From positions 434,001 through 498,000 of the forward strand of contig NZ_LR962863.1 of NCBI RefSeq assembly GCF_900458895.1: a stretch of DNA of 64,000 bases, given 5' to 3'. Below are positions 55,668-64,000 of the stretch, in pieces. The notes beneath the pieces are model-generated. The model worked only from the letters and a program-made list of their open reading frames with translations. It was not told where the DNA came from and did not search any database. The stretch comes from Staphylococcus schleiferi. GTDB taxonomy: Bacteria > Bacillota > Bacilli > Staphylococcales > Staphylococcaceae. Each line of letters begins with the position of its first letter. Positions within the stretch are counted from its first letter, which is position 1. Both the position numbers and the translations under genes were made by a program.

Positions 55668-56381
55668 ATGATGAAGGTCATATTATTTGATTTAGATGAC
55701 ACGCTTTACAATCAATTGGAAGCTTTTGAATTTGCATATCATCGTCATTTTGCGGATAGTGATATTGGTGCAGAAACATTGTATCGCCACTTTAGAGTTT
55801 ATAGTGATGCATTATTTGAAGCGACACAAACTGGTGAATTGTCACTGAAGGCTATGCATATTGCACGCATTACACAAGCAGTGCAAGATTTTGATATTGA
55901 TTTACCAGAGCGCATGGCTATTGCGTTCCAACAGGATTATGAAGCTGCACAACAACATATCAACTTATCAGAGACGATGACACAAATACTCAACTTTTTA
56001 ACGTCTCAACAAGTTGAATTAGGTATTTTGACAAATGGTGAATCTAATCGTCAACGTCGTAAAATAGCAGCATTAAAGTTAGATGCTTTTATTCCTGAAT
56101 CACATCAATTTATTTCTGCAGATTTCGGTCTATCGAAACCAGAACGAGACCTTTTTAAAGTTGTCGAGCAGCAGTTAGAGGTTGCCCCACATGAAATTTA
56201 TTATATCGGAGACCATTTTGACAATGATGTCATCGGTGCCATTGATGCAGGTTGGCATAGTATTTGGTTTAATCGTCGAAACCGGCCTATGACGCATCAG
56301 CAATACCACCCTGACCATATTGTGATGACCGAAGAAGAGTTATTCCAAACCATTAAAGCATTGTTCGAAACAAAACAATAA
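55668..56381 (+). CDS. HAD-family hydrolase (YjjG-like phosphatase)
   Basis: 237-residue haloacid dehalogenase-type phosphatase. Motif I ILFDLDDTLYNQ, motif II GILTNGESNRQRRKI, motif III Lys in LSKPERDLFK and motif IV YIGDHFDNDVIGA are all kept, with a helical cap between I and II. Closest to nucleotide or small-phosphate phosphatases such as YjjG. ATG 55668 has GGGGGTG 8 bases upstream. Confidence 0.9.
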   Translation: MMKVILFDLDDTLYNQLEAFEFAYHRHFADSDIGAETLYRHFRVYSDALFEATQTGELSLKAMHIARITQAVQDFDIDLPERMAIAFQQDYEAAQQHINLSETMTQILNFLTSQQVELGILTNGESNRQRRKIAALKLDAFIPESHQFISADFGLSKPERDLFKVVEQQLEVAPHEIYYIGDHFDNDVIGAIDAGWHSIWFNRRNRPMTHQQYHPDHIVMTEEELFQTIKALFETKQ

Positions 56382-56398
56382 CTAACGATGCGGAACGT

Positions 56399-56442
56399 CA
56401 ACACCCCTATCTTTTCAAAATGATGAGAAGATGGGGGTGTTG
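56399..56442. terminator. Hairpin between HAD and QueD-like genes
   Basis: CAACACCCCTATCTT pairs with AAGATGGGGGTGTTG with one bulge. There is no real T-run, so it may need other factors or be only a structural barrier for the two convergent genes. Confidence 0.55.
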
Positions 56443-56485
56443 TTGCATTTCAATGCTTTATAGATAACGGCAAGATTCAGTCTAT

Positions 56486-56914
56486 TTATTGTGCCATAAT
56501 ATTACGTGTTAATTTTGTGCCTTGATCAGGTGTTTCAAATAATGTGATTGTATTCAATGAGACGCCTTCTGGTAGGTGCGCATGGAATTGTTGCCAAATC
56601 CAATGGGCAATATTTTCTACAGTGGTGTTCATTTCAGGTAAAGTATCGTTAATCAACTGTCCTTCAAGTTTAGGCGCTAAATAATGGTTATAGACAGCAT
56701 CGATTTCTTTAAAGTCCACAGCCATCCCTTGGTCATCTGTTTTTGACCATAGTTCAACCTCTAGTTGATACGTATGTTGTTCTAAATCTACATAGCGTGT
56801 ATCAGAAAAATAAACACGATTATCACACGTGAACGCATAATGCTTAATAACAATGAGCGTTTTGTGATGGCATGCAAAATGTTGCGGTGGACGTACATAA
56901 TCGAATTTTGTCAT
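56486..56914 (-). CDS. 6-pyruvoyl-tetrahydropterin synthase/QueD-family protein, divergent
   Basis: 142 residues of the PTPS/QueD fold, related to the enzyme that makes 6-carboxytetrahydropterin for queuosine. HYAFTCDNRVYF corresponds to the normal F-x-AAH region and VDLEQHTYQLEVELW to the HGHxY region. AVDFKEID and NTTVENIAHWIW match the later MVxDF and PTxE motifs. Two of the three zinc His seem replaced (AAH to DN, HGH to EQH) and the catalytic Cys before HGH is absent. I recall similar replacements in staphylococcal homologues, so the function may differ. No queC or queE lies nearby. Confidence 0.78.
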   Translation of the reverse strand: MTKFDYVRPPQHFACHHKTLIVIKHYAFTCDNRVYFSDTRYVDLEQHTYQLEVELWSKTDDQGMAVDFKEIDAVYNHYLAPKLEGQLINDTLPEMNTTVENIAHWIWQQFHAHLPEGVSLNTITLFETPDQGTKLTRNIMAQ

Positions 56915-57894
56915 GTTGTTACCTCATTTCCTCTCTTTTTTATTAGCTTAACATATGAACAATAAAGTTGTGTAGCCCTCTCCGTTTTGCTGCTATGTCA
57001 TCCATTTTTTCACCCGGCTTATCTCGCTTTGTTTATCATTCGTTTTAAATGGCGCAATCACTTTTATGAGTCTCAATGGTAAATATCGCATTAACTCCCA
57101 CCTTAAATTCTAGCCTATAGATAGCTACTCATAGGCAGTGCAGATTGTATTTCCTAAAAATTAAAGCAATAAATACAAGATCGTCATGTTGGGCGAGATA
57201 AAGTATGATAAAATGGTTTAAAATGTTATCGAAATATTTTGACATTTAAACGTAGTCGAAGGGGGAAGCAGGATGAAGGATGAGCAGAAAATGGAAAGTG
57301 TAAAAAGACAGCGTGCTATAATAAGAGGGCTTAGTAAAAAGGTGGAAGTTAGAAAAATTGAGTGGATATGATACCGCTGGTAAATGTAGAAGTTTTCATT
57401 AAAGTATCAAAGCATAGATAAATAAAGAGTGTCTAATTTATTTGTGCAACGCGTAAAGGGCTTATCTCAGCACATAGCATAGCTTTAGAAAGGGGCGAAA
57501 ACATGTAGGATGTAGATAAGGTTTAAAGCGAATTGCGTCGAGCGTTTGTGTCAATAATAGCGCAAAAGCGCATAACCATCGCTTTAACCATTCACGTTAT
57601 GGATTAGGATAGAGGTTTCTTAATCTATGAAATGATTCTAGCCAAACAATAGAATAGTAGCGATCCAGATGATATAAGCGACACTGGTATCTATGTCTAT
57701 GTAGCCCTTGCTCACGCGCCCCCAGAATAGGGAATAGAAGAGACGTGAGTGTTTCGTAAAATGGATTTGATGTTGTTTTAACGATGATGGGTGCATGGTT
57801 TGAATAGAATACAGTAAAAGCGTGTCGATGCTATTGTTCTTAATACAAACCAATATGAAAGTACAGTCTGTGCTTAGAAAGAGTAGGTGGCAAC
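56915..57894. other. 980-base intergenic region before the ABC exporter
   Basis: No well-supported gene. A short frame at 57273-57371 has a ribosome site but no homologue. A minus-strand frame at 57638-57853 has no ribosome site. TATGAT/TATAAT-like boxes occur near 57203 and 57319. Composition is mixed, with several short direct repeats absent from neighbours; this could hold decayed regulator DNA or an RNA. Confidence 0.5.
57273..57371 (+). CDS. Possible 32-residue basic peptide
   Basis: MKDEQKMESVKRQRAIIRGL and twelve further residues, strongly basic, behind GGGGGAAGCAGG. No homologue recognised. It might be the head of a lost regulator gene upstream of the exporter. Confidence 0.25.
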   Translation: MKDEQKMESVKRQRAIIRGLSKKVEVRKIEWI

Positions 57895-59673
57895 ATGAAA
57901 GTTTTTAAGCAACTCGGGTGGTTTTTCAAGCAAGAAAAATGGCGCTATATAAGTGCTCTGATTGCTTTAGTCATTACAGCTTTATGTAGCTTGATTCCAC
58001 CGCAAATTATAGGTTTTGTGATAGACCATATCGCACAACACACGTTGACACCTCAAAATTTAACAATGTATCTTGTGATTATCTTTATTGTCGGTTTAGC
58101 AGTTTATGCGTTACGTTATTTTTTGCGTACGCGATTTTTTGGCGCAAGTGCAAAACTAGGAAGAATTTTGAGAAATCAACTTTATGAAAAATATACACGT
58201 ATGAGTCCATCGTTTTATCAAAATTACCGTACGGGTGATTTAATGGCGCATGCGACAAATGATATTCGAGCGGTGCAAAATACTGCGGGTATCGGTGTGT
58301 TTACGATATCTGAAGCAGTCATTACGGGTGGCATCACATTAATAATGATGTGTGTGACGATTAGTCCCAAACTGACACTCATTATGATGATACCTTTGCC
58401 ATTGTTGGTTATATTGACGAGTTATTACGGCCACTTGTTGCATAAGGGTTTTAAAGAAGCGCAAGGGGCTTTTAGTCAATTAAATGATAAAACGCAAGAA
58501 AGTATTGCAGGGGTCAAAGTGACAAAATCTTTTGGTTATGAACAAGCAGATGAAACGGATTTTCGACAATTGAGTGACCGTGTCGTAGCTAAAAACTTAG
58601 TTGTATCCAAAATTGATGCACTTTTCGATCCTACAATTGAATTGGTCATTGGTGCAAGCTACCTTTTAAGTGTGGTTTTTGGGGCATTGATGGTGATTCA
58701 TGATGCCATCACGATTGGTCAACTCATTACCTTTACGACTTATTTAGGTATGCTCGTTTGGCCGTTATTAGCGCTTGGATTTTTCTTTAATATCGTTCAA
58801 AGAGGGTCGGCATCTTATGACCGGATACGCAAAATAGAAAGTGTACAAAGTGATATTGTGACAACATCTCAAACATCGGCAGTTCCTGAAGGTGATATTG
58901 ATTTCAATATTGATACATTTCAATTTGAAGGCGAAACAGAACCTGATTTAAAAGATGTTCATTTCCAAATTAAACAAGGGATGACGTTAGGGATTGTTGG
59001 ACATACGGGCTCCGGTAAAAGTTTATTAATACGTCTTTTACTTCGTGAATTTGATACGAAACACCCTGAAGATATTCAGTATGGTGGACGACCTATCCGT
59101 GATTATGAAATTAACAAACTTAGAGGGCAGTTCGGCTATGTACCACAAGAACATTTTCTATTTTCATCAACAATTCGCGGGAACATCGCATTTAGTCAAC
59201 CGGATGTTGCAGATGAAACAATCTTTCATGCTAGTTCAATGAGTCATATTCATCAAGACATCTTAAGTTTGCCTGAAGGTTATAACACCGTTGTCGGAGA
59301 GCGAGGCGTTTCATTATCAGGCGGACAAAAGCAACGGATTTCCATTGCACGGGCGTTAATGACGGATCCACAAATTTTAATTTTAGATGATGCCCTATCC
59401 GCTGTAGATGCAGAAACTGAAACAGCCATCCTGAACAATTTGAAACAAGAACGTCAAGGTAAAACAAATATTATTACGGCGCATCGGATGAGTGCGGTCA
59501 TGCATGCAGATATGATTATTGTAATGCGACATGGCACTATCATTGAGCGGGGGACACATGAACAACTCATGGCAAATGAGGGTTGGTATGCGGAGACGTA
59601 CCGTTCACAAGCGATGCAAAGTCGTCTTACCCACGATTTAGAAAGTGAAGTTGATGGAGGTGAGCGAAAATGA
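57895..59673 (+). CDS. ABC exporter half-transporter, degenerate-site subunit
   Basis: 592-residue fusion of six membrane helices (about 1-320) and an ATPase domain. Walker A GHTGSGKSLL, Q-loop YVPQEHFLF, signature LSGGQKQR and Walker B ILILDDALSAVD are visible. The catalytic Glu after Walker B is replaced by Asp (LDDAL), the mark of the degenerate partner in heterodimeric exporters such as BmrCD, LmrCD and TM287/288. It overlaps its partner by four bases. Likely exports drugs or lipids; substrate unknown. Confidence 0.9.
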   Translation: MKVFKQLGWFFKQEKWRYISALIALVITALCSLIPPQIIGFVIDHIAQHTLTPQNLTMYLVIIFIVGLAVYALRYFLRTRFFGASAKLGRILRNQLYEKYTRMSPSFYQNYRTGDLMAHATNDIRAVQNTAGIGVFTISEAVITGGITLIMMCVTISPKLTLIMMIPLPLLVILTSYYGHLLHKGFKEAQGAFSQLNDKTQESIAGVKVTKSFGYEQADETDFRQLSDRVVAKNLVVSKIDALFDPTIELVIGASYLLSVVFGALMVIHDAITIGQLITFTTYLGMLVWPLLALGFFFNIVQRGSASYDRIRKIESVQSDIVTTSQTSAVPEGDIDFNIDTFQFEGETEPDLKDVHFQIKQGMTLGIVGHTGSGKSLLIRLLLREFDTKHPEDIQYGGRPIRDYEINKLRGQFGYVPQEHFLFSSTIRGNIAFSQPDVADETIFHASSMSHIHQDILSLPEGYNTVVGERGVSLSGGQKQRISIARALMTDPQILILDDALSAVDAETETAILNNLKQERQGKTNIITAHRMSAVMHADMIIVMRHGTIIERGTHEQLMANEGWYAETYRSQAMQSRLTHDLESEVDGGERK

Positions 59674-61448
59674 TGCAACAAGACGTTAAATCTCAATTGA
59701 CGACGAAAGAACAAACACAAACTTTAATGCGACTTATTCGTTATACATTTCCATTTAAAAAGTTAATTTTTCTAACTTTAGCAATGCTCACTTTTTCAAC
59801 GATGGCAAGTATGTCAGTCCCTTATCTTGTCAAAATGTTTATTGACCAATATTTAACACCGCAACATTTCCCGAGAAATGAAATTACGATTTTGTTAGTC
59901 GTTTTTGTTGCAGTTGAATTAATAGGGGCAGTCACTACGTATTTAAGTATTTATTACTTACAATATCTCGCATTTAAAGTCATCCAACAACTGCGTATTG
60001 ATGCTTTTCATAATATCAGTCAATTAGGAATGAAGTTTTTTGATGAAACGCCGAGTGGGAGTATTGTTTCGCGTTTAACAAATGATACTGAGGCAATCGT
60101 CGAAATGTTTACAGGCGTGCTATCTTCCTTTTTAATTGCATTTTTCATGATTATCGCAAGTTTTGTCATGATGTTTGTTTTAGATATTCGAATGGCGTTT
60201 TTCGCAATGTTGTTTATCCCGATTGTAATTGTTGTGCTCGCAATATATCGGAAATATGCCTCCATTTATTTCTATGAAACACGTCAGCGCTTGTCTGATT
60301 TGAATGCCAAACTAGGTGAATCTATAGAAGGTATGAAAATCATCCAAGTGTTTAATCAAGAGCGACGTTTACGAAATGAATTCGAAGCCATTAATACATC
60401 ACATTATCAATATTCAATTAAAACAATACGTTTAGACGGTCTATTATTACGACCTGCGATTACGATGTTATCAACATTTGCAATCGTTGTGATATTGGCG
60501 TATTTTGGTATTTTAAGTTTTTCAACCACTGTCACAGCAGGGGTGGTGTATGCATTTATTCAATATATGCAACGCTTCTTTGAACCTGTCAACCAAGTGA
60601 GTCAAAATTTAAATATTTTCCAACAAGCCATAGTTTCAGCTAGTCGTGTTTTCAAAATGATGGACGACCCCACTTTAGCGCCGTTACAAAATGCGCAAAG
60701 TGAAGGTGAAATTAAAGACGGAAAAATTGAATTTAAAGATGTTTCATTTAGTTATGATGGCCAACATGATGTACTTAAAAATATTTCATTCACAGTGGAA
60801 CCCGGCCAAACAGTAGCTTTAGTAGGTCATACGGGTTCCGGTAAAAGCTCTATCATTAATTTATTTATGCGCTTTTATGAATTTAACCGTGGTGAAATTT
60901 TAATTGACGGGCAATCGATTAAAGATTTTCCACCGGCACAATTAAAGCGAAATATCGGACTTGTGTTGCAAGATCCATTTATGTTTTATGGAACGGTCGC
61001 TTCTAATATTAAGCTATATCATCCGACGATGACCCAAGAAGAAATAGAAGCAGCAGCCCAATTTGTCCATGCAGATGAATTTATTCGTCAGTTGAAAAAT
61101 GGCTATGCGCACGAAGTAATTGAGAAGGGGAGTGCTTTCTCAAGTGGTCAACGTCAATTAATTGCTTTCGCAAGAACGATGGCGATTCAACCTAAAGTGC
61201 TTATTCTTGATGAAGCAACGGCAAATATTGACTCAGAAACGGAAGAAGCGATTCAACAGTCACTCAATCGTATGCGGACTGGACGAACAACGATTGCAAT
61301 CGCGCACCGTTTATCGACGATTCAAGATGCCGATCAAATTTTAGTGTTGAATAAAGGGAAAATTGTAGAAAGAGGAACGCATGAATCCTTAATTGCGCAA
61401 GAAGGCATTTATTACAAAATGTATCAATTACAGCTTAACGGCGCGTAA
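59670..61448 (+). CDS. ABC exporter half-transporter, catalytic partner
   Basis: 592 residues with the same layout: six helices, then Walker A GHTGSGKSS, Q-loop LVLQDPFMF, signature FSSGQRQL and Walker B VLILDEATANID with the catalytic Glu present. The signature has Ser in place of the first Gly (FSSGQ for LSGGQ). In the dimer, this altered signature pairs with the Asp-containing Walker site of the upstream protein, so both changes fall in the same composite ATP site, as in known asymmetric exporters. Confidence 0.9.
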   Translation: MMQQDVKSQLTTKEQTQTLMRLIRYTFPFKKLIFLTLAMLTFSTMASMSVPYLVKMFIDQYLTPQHFPRNEITILLVVFVAVELIGAVTTYLSIYYLQYLAFKVIQQLRIDAFHNISQLGMKFFDETPSGSIVSRLTNDTEAIVEMFTGVLSSFLIAFFMIIASFVMMFVLDIRMAFFAMLFIPIVIVVLAIYRKYASIYFYETRQRLSDLNAKLGESIEGMKIIQVFNQERRLRNEFEAINTSHYQYSIKTIRLDGLLLRPAITMLSTFAIVVILAYFGILSFSTTVTAGVVYAFIQYMQRFFEPVNQVSQNLNIFQQAIVSASRVFKMMDDPTLAPLQNAQSEGEIKDGKIEFKDVSFSYDGQHDVLKNISFTVEPGQTVALVGHTGSGKSSIINLFMRFYEFNRGEILIDGQSIKDFPPAQLKRNIGLVLQDPFMFYGTVASNIKLYHPTMTQEEIEAAAQFVHADEFIRQLKNGYAHEVIEKGSAFSSGQRQLIAFARTMAIQPKVLILDEATANIDSETEEAIQQSLNRMRTGRTTIAIAHRLSTIQDADQILVLNKGKIVERGTHESLIAQEGIYYKMYQLQLNGA

Positions 61449-61456
61449 TGTACAGA

Positions 61457-61507
61457 GGCAGTATACAGAAGCATGTGATGTCATGTAGTTCTGTATACTG
61501 CCTTTTT
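61457..61507 (+). terminator. Terminator of the ABC exporter operon
   Basis: Perfect 14-base stem GGCAGTATACAGAA / TTCTGTATACTGCC (61457-61470, 61489-61502) with five T residues. Confidence 0.92.
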
Positions 61508-61674
61508 GTGTGGAATACGGCTATATATAAGGACTAGCCATTTGATATAAGCAAAAACATAATAATGGCGGCAGTTGGAAATTGAAAGCATTTCCTCGAC
61601 CGCTCCCGAATAAGTTAATGATTCAAAAACTGACAGCTTCCTCAGTGCGCGCTTAATAAATCTGAACGAATGAA

Positions 61675-62103
61675 TTAAAGGGCACTGACGTCAATTTCGA
61701 AAGGTGTATCTAAATCTTCACTGTTGAGCAGCTTGATATGTGATGGGATGACACGGATAACAACTAAATCCGGATCATTTTTTGAATCAAAAAATGTTTT
61801 ATCCTGTTCTTGCCATAACCAGTCTATTTCTTTTGAATTCGTAATAATATCAATTGTACCATCGATTTCGACATAAGGATGACCAGAACCTTCTTCATAA
61901 CCAAGTAATACGTGTGCTTTTGGATTTTGTTTTAATTCTTCAATTTTTTGAGAAGAACGGCTTGTTTTTGTATATAAATCTAAGTCGTCATTATAAAAAA
62001 TCATATAACGACTATTAGGCTCATTGTTAATTGCAGTAGAAAGAACACCGATACGAGACTTTTCAAACACTTGTTTCATTTGATCAATAACTTTTTGTTT
62101 CAT
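61675..62103 (-). CDS. Pyridoxamine 5'-phosphate oxidase-like (general stress) protein
   Basis: 142-residue split-barrel flavin-binding protein. IGVLSTAINNEPNSRYMIFYNDDLDLYTKTSRSSQKIEELKQNPKAHVLLGY in pieces matches the PNPOx-like general stress protein 26 group; DGTIDIITN and WLWQEQDKTFFDSKNDPDLVVIRVIP follow. Binds FMN or a related cofactor by homology; not a true PdxH by length. AGGTG lies before the ATG. Confidence 0.85.
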   Translation of the reverse strand: MKQKVIDQMKQVFEKSRIGVLSTAINNEPNSRYMIFYNDDLDLYTKTSRSSQKIEELKQNPKAHVLLGYEEGSGHPYVEIDGTIDIITNSKEIDWLWQEQDKTFFDSKNDPDLVVIRVIPSHIKLLNSEDLDTPFEIDVSAL

Positions 62104-62251
62104 TGATTTTTCACCTCAATGTATCCATACCCTCCTAAAGTAGAATCAAACGAAAGCATGGAAAGGGGGCAGTACGAGTCAAAGATTACTGGATGAGGCT
62201 GTACCCTCGAACAGCGAAGTCATACAATACAATGTTTTATCATAAAAAGAT

Positions 62252-62291
62252 AGCGCTCAGACGATTTTCTATTAAAAATCATCGGAGCGCT
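62252..62291. repeat. Dispersed palindrome, copy C (terminator-like)
   Basis: AGCGCTCAGACGATTTT ... AATCATCGGAGCGCT lies at the 3' end of the symporter gene. Compared with copies A and B one A-T pair is changed to C-G on both arms, which keeps the stem. Confidence 0.85.
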
Positions 62292-62329
62292 AATTATTTT
62301 AGAATTCTGTCACAGCTTCTTGTTTTATT

Positions 62330-63715
62330 TTATGAATATTGACGTACAGATGGTTTAAAGTAAAGATCTGTTTCTTCTTTAATCACTTTGTATAAGAATA
62401 AAATACCAATTAAGTTTGGAATCATCATTAAAGCATTCGCTGTATCTGCAAACATCCAAACCGTTCTTAAGTTGGCTACTGTACCGATGAATGTTGCGAT
62501 GACATAGATGATGCCATAGAACATGACAAATTTTACGCCGAACAGATATTCAAAACATTTTGCTCCATAGACGAACCAAGCAATAATCGTTGAAAAGCCG
62601 AAGAAGATGACCGATAGAGATACAACATATTCACCCATCGCACCCAAACTTGTGCCAAAAGCTTTACTTGTAAGCGCACCTGCTTCTAAACTTGCATCAT
62701 GATGCACACCAGAAAGTATGCCACCTGTTGGATCCCAAAATCCTGTAACGAGAAGAACGAGTGCAGTCATTGTACAAACGACAATCGTTACGATAAAAGT
62801 TCCTGTCATTGCGACTAACGCTTGAATGGCTGGTTTTTCAGCTTTAGCATTTCCTGAAATTAAAGCGACCGTACCCAAACCTGCTTCGTTGGAGAAAATC
62901 CCTTTAGAAACCCCATTTTGAACGGCTTGCATAACTAAAATACCTGAAAAGCCACCTGCAGAGGAAACGGGTGTAAAGGCATATTGAAAAATTAAACCAA
63001 ACGATGGCATAATTTGATCGTAATTAATGATTAAAATGATGATGGCAGCACCAATATAAAAAATGGCCATCATTGGAACAAAAAAGCCTGCCACATTACT
63101 AATGCGTTTTAAACCACCAAAAATAATCAATGAGATTAATATCACTAAAACGATGCCAGTCACAAAACCACTCACATTAAAGCTATTTTTCATGACATCG
63201 GCAATCGTATTTGATTGCACACTATTACCAATACCCAGCGCAGCAAAAGCACCGAATATAGCGAAAGCGACCGCTAAAAATTTAAAGCGGTGACCGAGAC
63301 CTTTTTCTATGTAATACATCGGACCACTTGAAAATTCCCCTTTATCATTTTGAACGCGGTATTTCATTGCGAGTAAAGCTTCCGCATATTTCGTTGTCAT
63401 GCCAAGCAAGCCTACGACCCACATCCAAAATACGGCGCCGGGACCCCCTAAAGTGACAGCAGTTGCTACACCGGCGATATTCCCATTCCCAATCATTCCA
63501 GCTAGTGATGTCATTAAAGCTTTAAAGTTACTAATATCGCCTTCGCTGTCTTTGTCACTTTCATTTGGAACGAATGCCAGTTTAAATGCATGCAATAATT
63601 TTGTGAATTGCATCCCTTTTAGTAAGATGGTTAAAAATAATCCCGTCCCTGTTAATAAAATTAAACTCGGTGCACCCCACAATATTGCATTGAGTTTTTG
63701 TAGAATATCAATCAA
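62330..63715 (-). CDS. Alanine/glycine:cation symporter (AGCS family)
   Basis: 461-residue membrane transporter with about eleven hydrophobic segments. Family pieces are visible: LAGMIGNGNIAGVATAVTLGGPGAVFWMWV near residue 85, SSGPMYYIEKGLG near 135, and GVSKGIFSNEAGLGTVALISG near 275. It imports alanine or glycine with Na+ or H+. TTG 63715 is chosen because TGGAGGGA lies 6 bases upstream; an ATG further out (63745) precedes that ribosome site. Confidence 0.88.
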   Translation of the reverse strand: MIDILQKLNAILWGAPSLILLTGTGLFLTILLKGMQFTKLLHAFKLAFVPNESDKDSEGDISNFKALMTSLAGMIGNGNIAGVATAVTLGGPGAVFWMWVVGLLGMTTKYAEALLAMKYRVQNDKGEFSSGPMYYIEKGLGHRFKFLAVAFAIFGAFAALGIGNSVQSNTIADVMKNSFNVSGFVTGIVLVILISLIIFGGLKRISNVAGFFVPMMAIFYIGAAIIILIINYDQIMPSFGLIFQYAFTPVSSAGGFSGILVMQAVQNGVSKGIFSNEAGLGTVALISGNAKAEKPAIQALVAMTGTFIVTIVVCTMTALVLLVTGFWDPTGGILSGVHHDASLEAGALTSKAFGTSLGAMGEYVVSLSVIFFGFSTIIAWFVYGAKCFEYLFGVKFVMFYGIIYVIATFIGTVANLRTVWMFADTANALMMIPNLIGILFLYKVIKEETDLYFKPSVRQYS

Positions 63716-64000
63716 AATTTCTCCCTCCAATGATTCGCATTTCATAAGTAAACGCTTTCAACATTATAATACACCACGATTTAAAAAGTAAAATATTGTA
63801 AAAATTTGATTTTTGCTCTAGTCGTATGATTTGAATTTCCAATCTATCATATGAAAAATTTCTGAGATTAAAAAGTTATTATTTTTGATTTTATATAGAT
63901 AGCATTTTGAAGTCATGAAACATTTTGGTTGTATAGTCAAAGTCAATTTATAATGAGAAAAGAACTGGACCATGTCTTTATCCAAGCGTGCAATAACACG
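63716..64000. other. Right end of window, upstream of symporter
   Basis: AT-rich. TATAAT at about 63948-63953 with an 18-base-spaced TTGGTT may be a plus-strand promoter for a gene or RNA beyond the window edge. No gene can be called. Confidence 0.4.

Noticed and set aside
57638..57853. 71-codon minus-strand frame in the long gap
   Set aside because: No ribosome site in front of the ATG, and only weak hydrophobicity at the end.
1..64000. tRNA or rRNA genes
   Set aside because: I saw no cloverleaf-type sequence or rRNA segment; the tRNA-like features are only T-box leaders.

Overview
The window reads as a low-GC Gram-positive chromosome segment from the genus Staphylococcus. It carries tarIJL wall teichoic acid genes, the sstABCD iron transporter, a cid holin locus, SsaA and SceD wall hydrolases, an aureolysin-type M4 protease and strong GGAGG ribosome sites. 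Gene content (dCTP deaminase, an ATP-grasp cluster, a large M60 surface protease with a C-terminal LPAAG) looks less like S. aureus and more like the intermedius/hyicus side of the genus. That species-level reading is inference.

Layout. 0.2-3.6 kb: tarI (frameshifted), tarJ and tarL, which make and polymerise CDP-ribitol for teichoic acid. 4.2-6.4 kb: dcd, a CobW/COG0523 GTPase and a universal stress protein. 6.5-12.3 kb: the most unusual block. A ferredoxin, a 561-residue protein I cannot place and two ATP-grasp ligases form one tightly coupled operon, and an MFS transporter converges on it; it looks like a small biosynthesis-and-export locus. 12.5-14.6 kb: LysR regulator plus cidA and cidB, without cidC. 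15.2-19.0 kb: Fur box and sstABCD. 19.3-22.5 kb: an NAD-binding-like protein, a SarZ/OhrR-like regulator divergent from a nitroreductase with an operator on its promoter, and RelP. 22.6-26.4 kb: M23 peptidase, SsaA, a truncated ISL3-type transposase and SceD. 26.8-29.6 kb: double-domain PPK2 kinase, an alpha/beta hydrolase and a small membrane protein. 29.9-38 kb: 1671-residue cell-wall-anchored M60 metallopeptidase, an unrecognised 381-residue protein and an M4 protease. 38-44.5 kb: SDR with a SigB-like promoter, two frameshifted genes (FAD oxidoreductase, NUDIX), a membrane protein, a CdaR-type regulator and a YeiH transporter. 44.8-46.9 kb: decayed small-plasmid material (HUH Rep remnant, broken secreted-protein gene, small membrane protein). 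47.0-55.5 kb: indolepyruvate/alpha-keto acid decarboxylase, then tandem tryptophan T-boxes and trpEGDCFBA. 55.7-64 kb: HAD phosphatase, divergent QueD homologue, heterodimeric ABC exporter, PNPOx-like protein and an alanine:cation symporter.

Two patterns cross the whole window. First, at least five genes (tarI, FAD oxidoreductase, NUDIX, rep, trpA) are each broken by one-base gains or losses at short homopolymers (A8, A7, T4, T7, G6). This points to sequencing or assembly error, though slippage or phase variation is possible for some. Second, three copies of one palindrome (core AGCGCTAAGACGATTTT) sit at unrelated gene ends around 23.3, 29.3 and 62.3 kb, with one compensating base-pair change.
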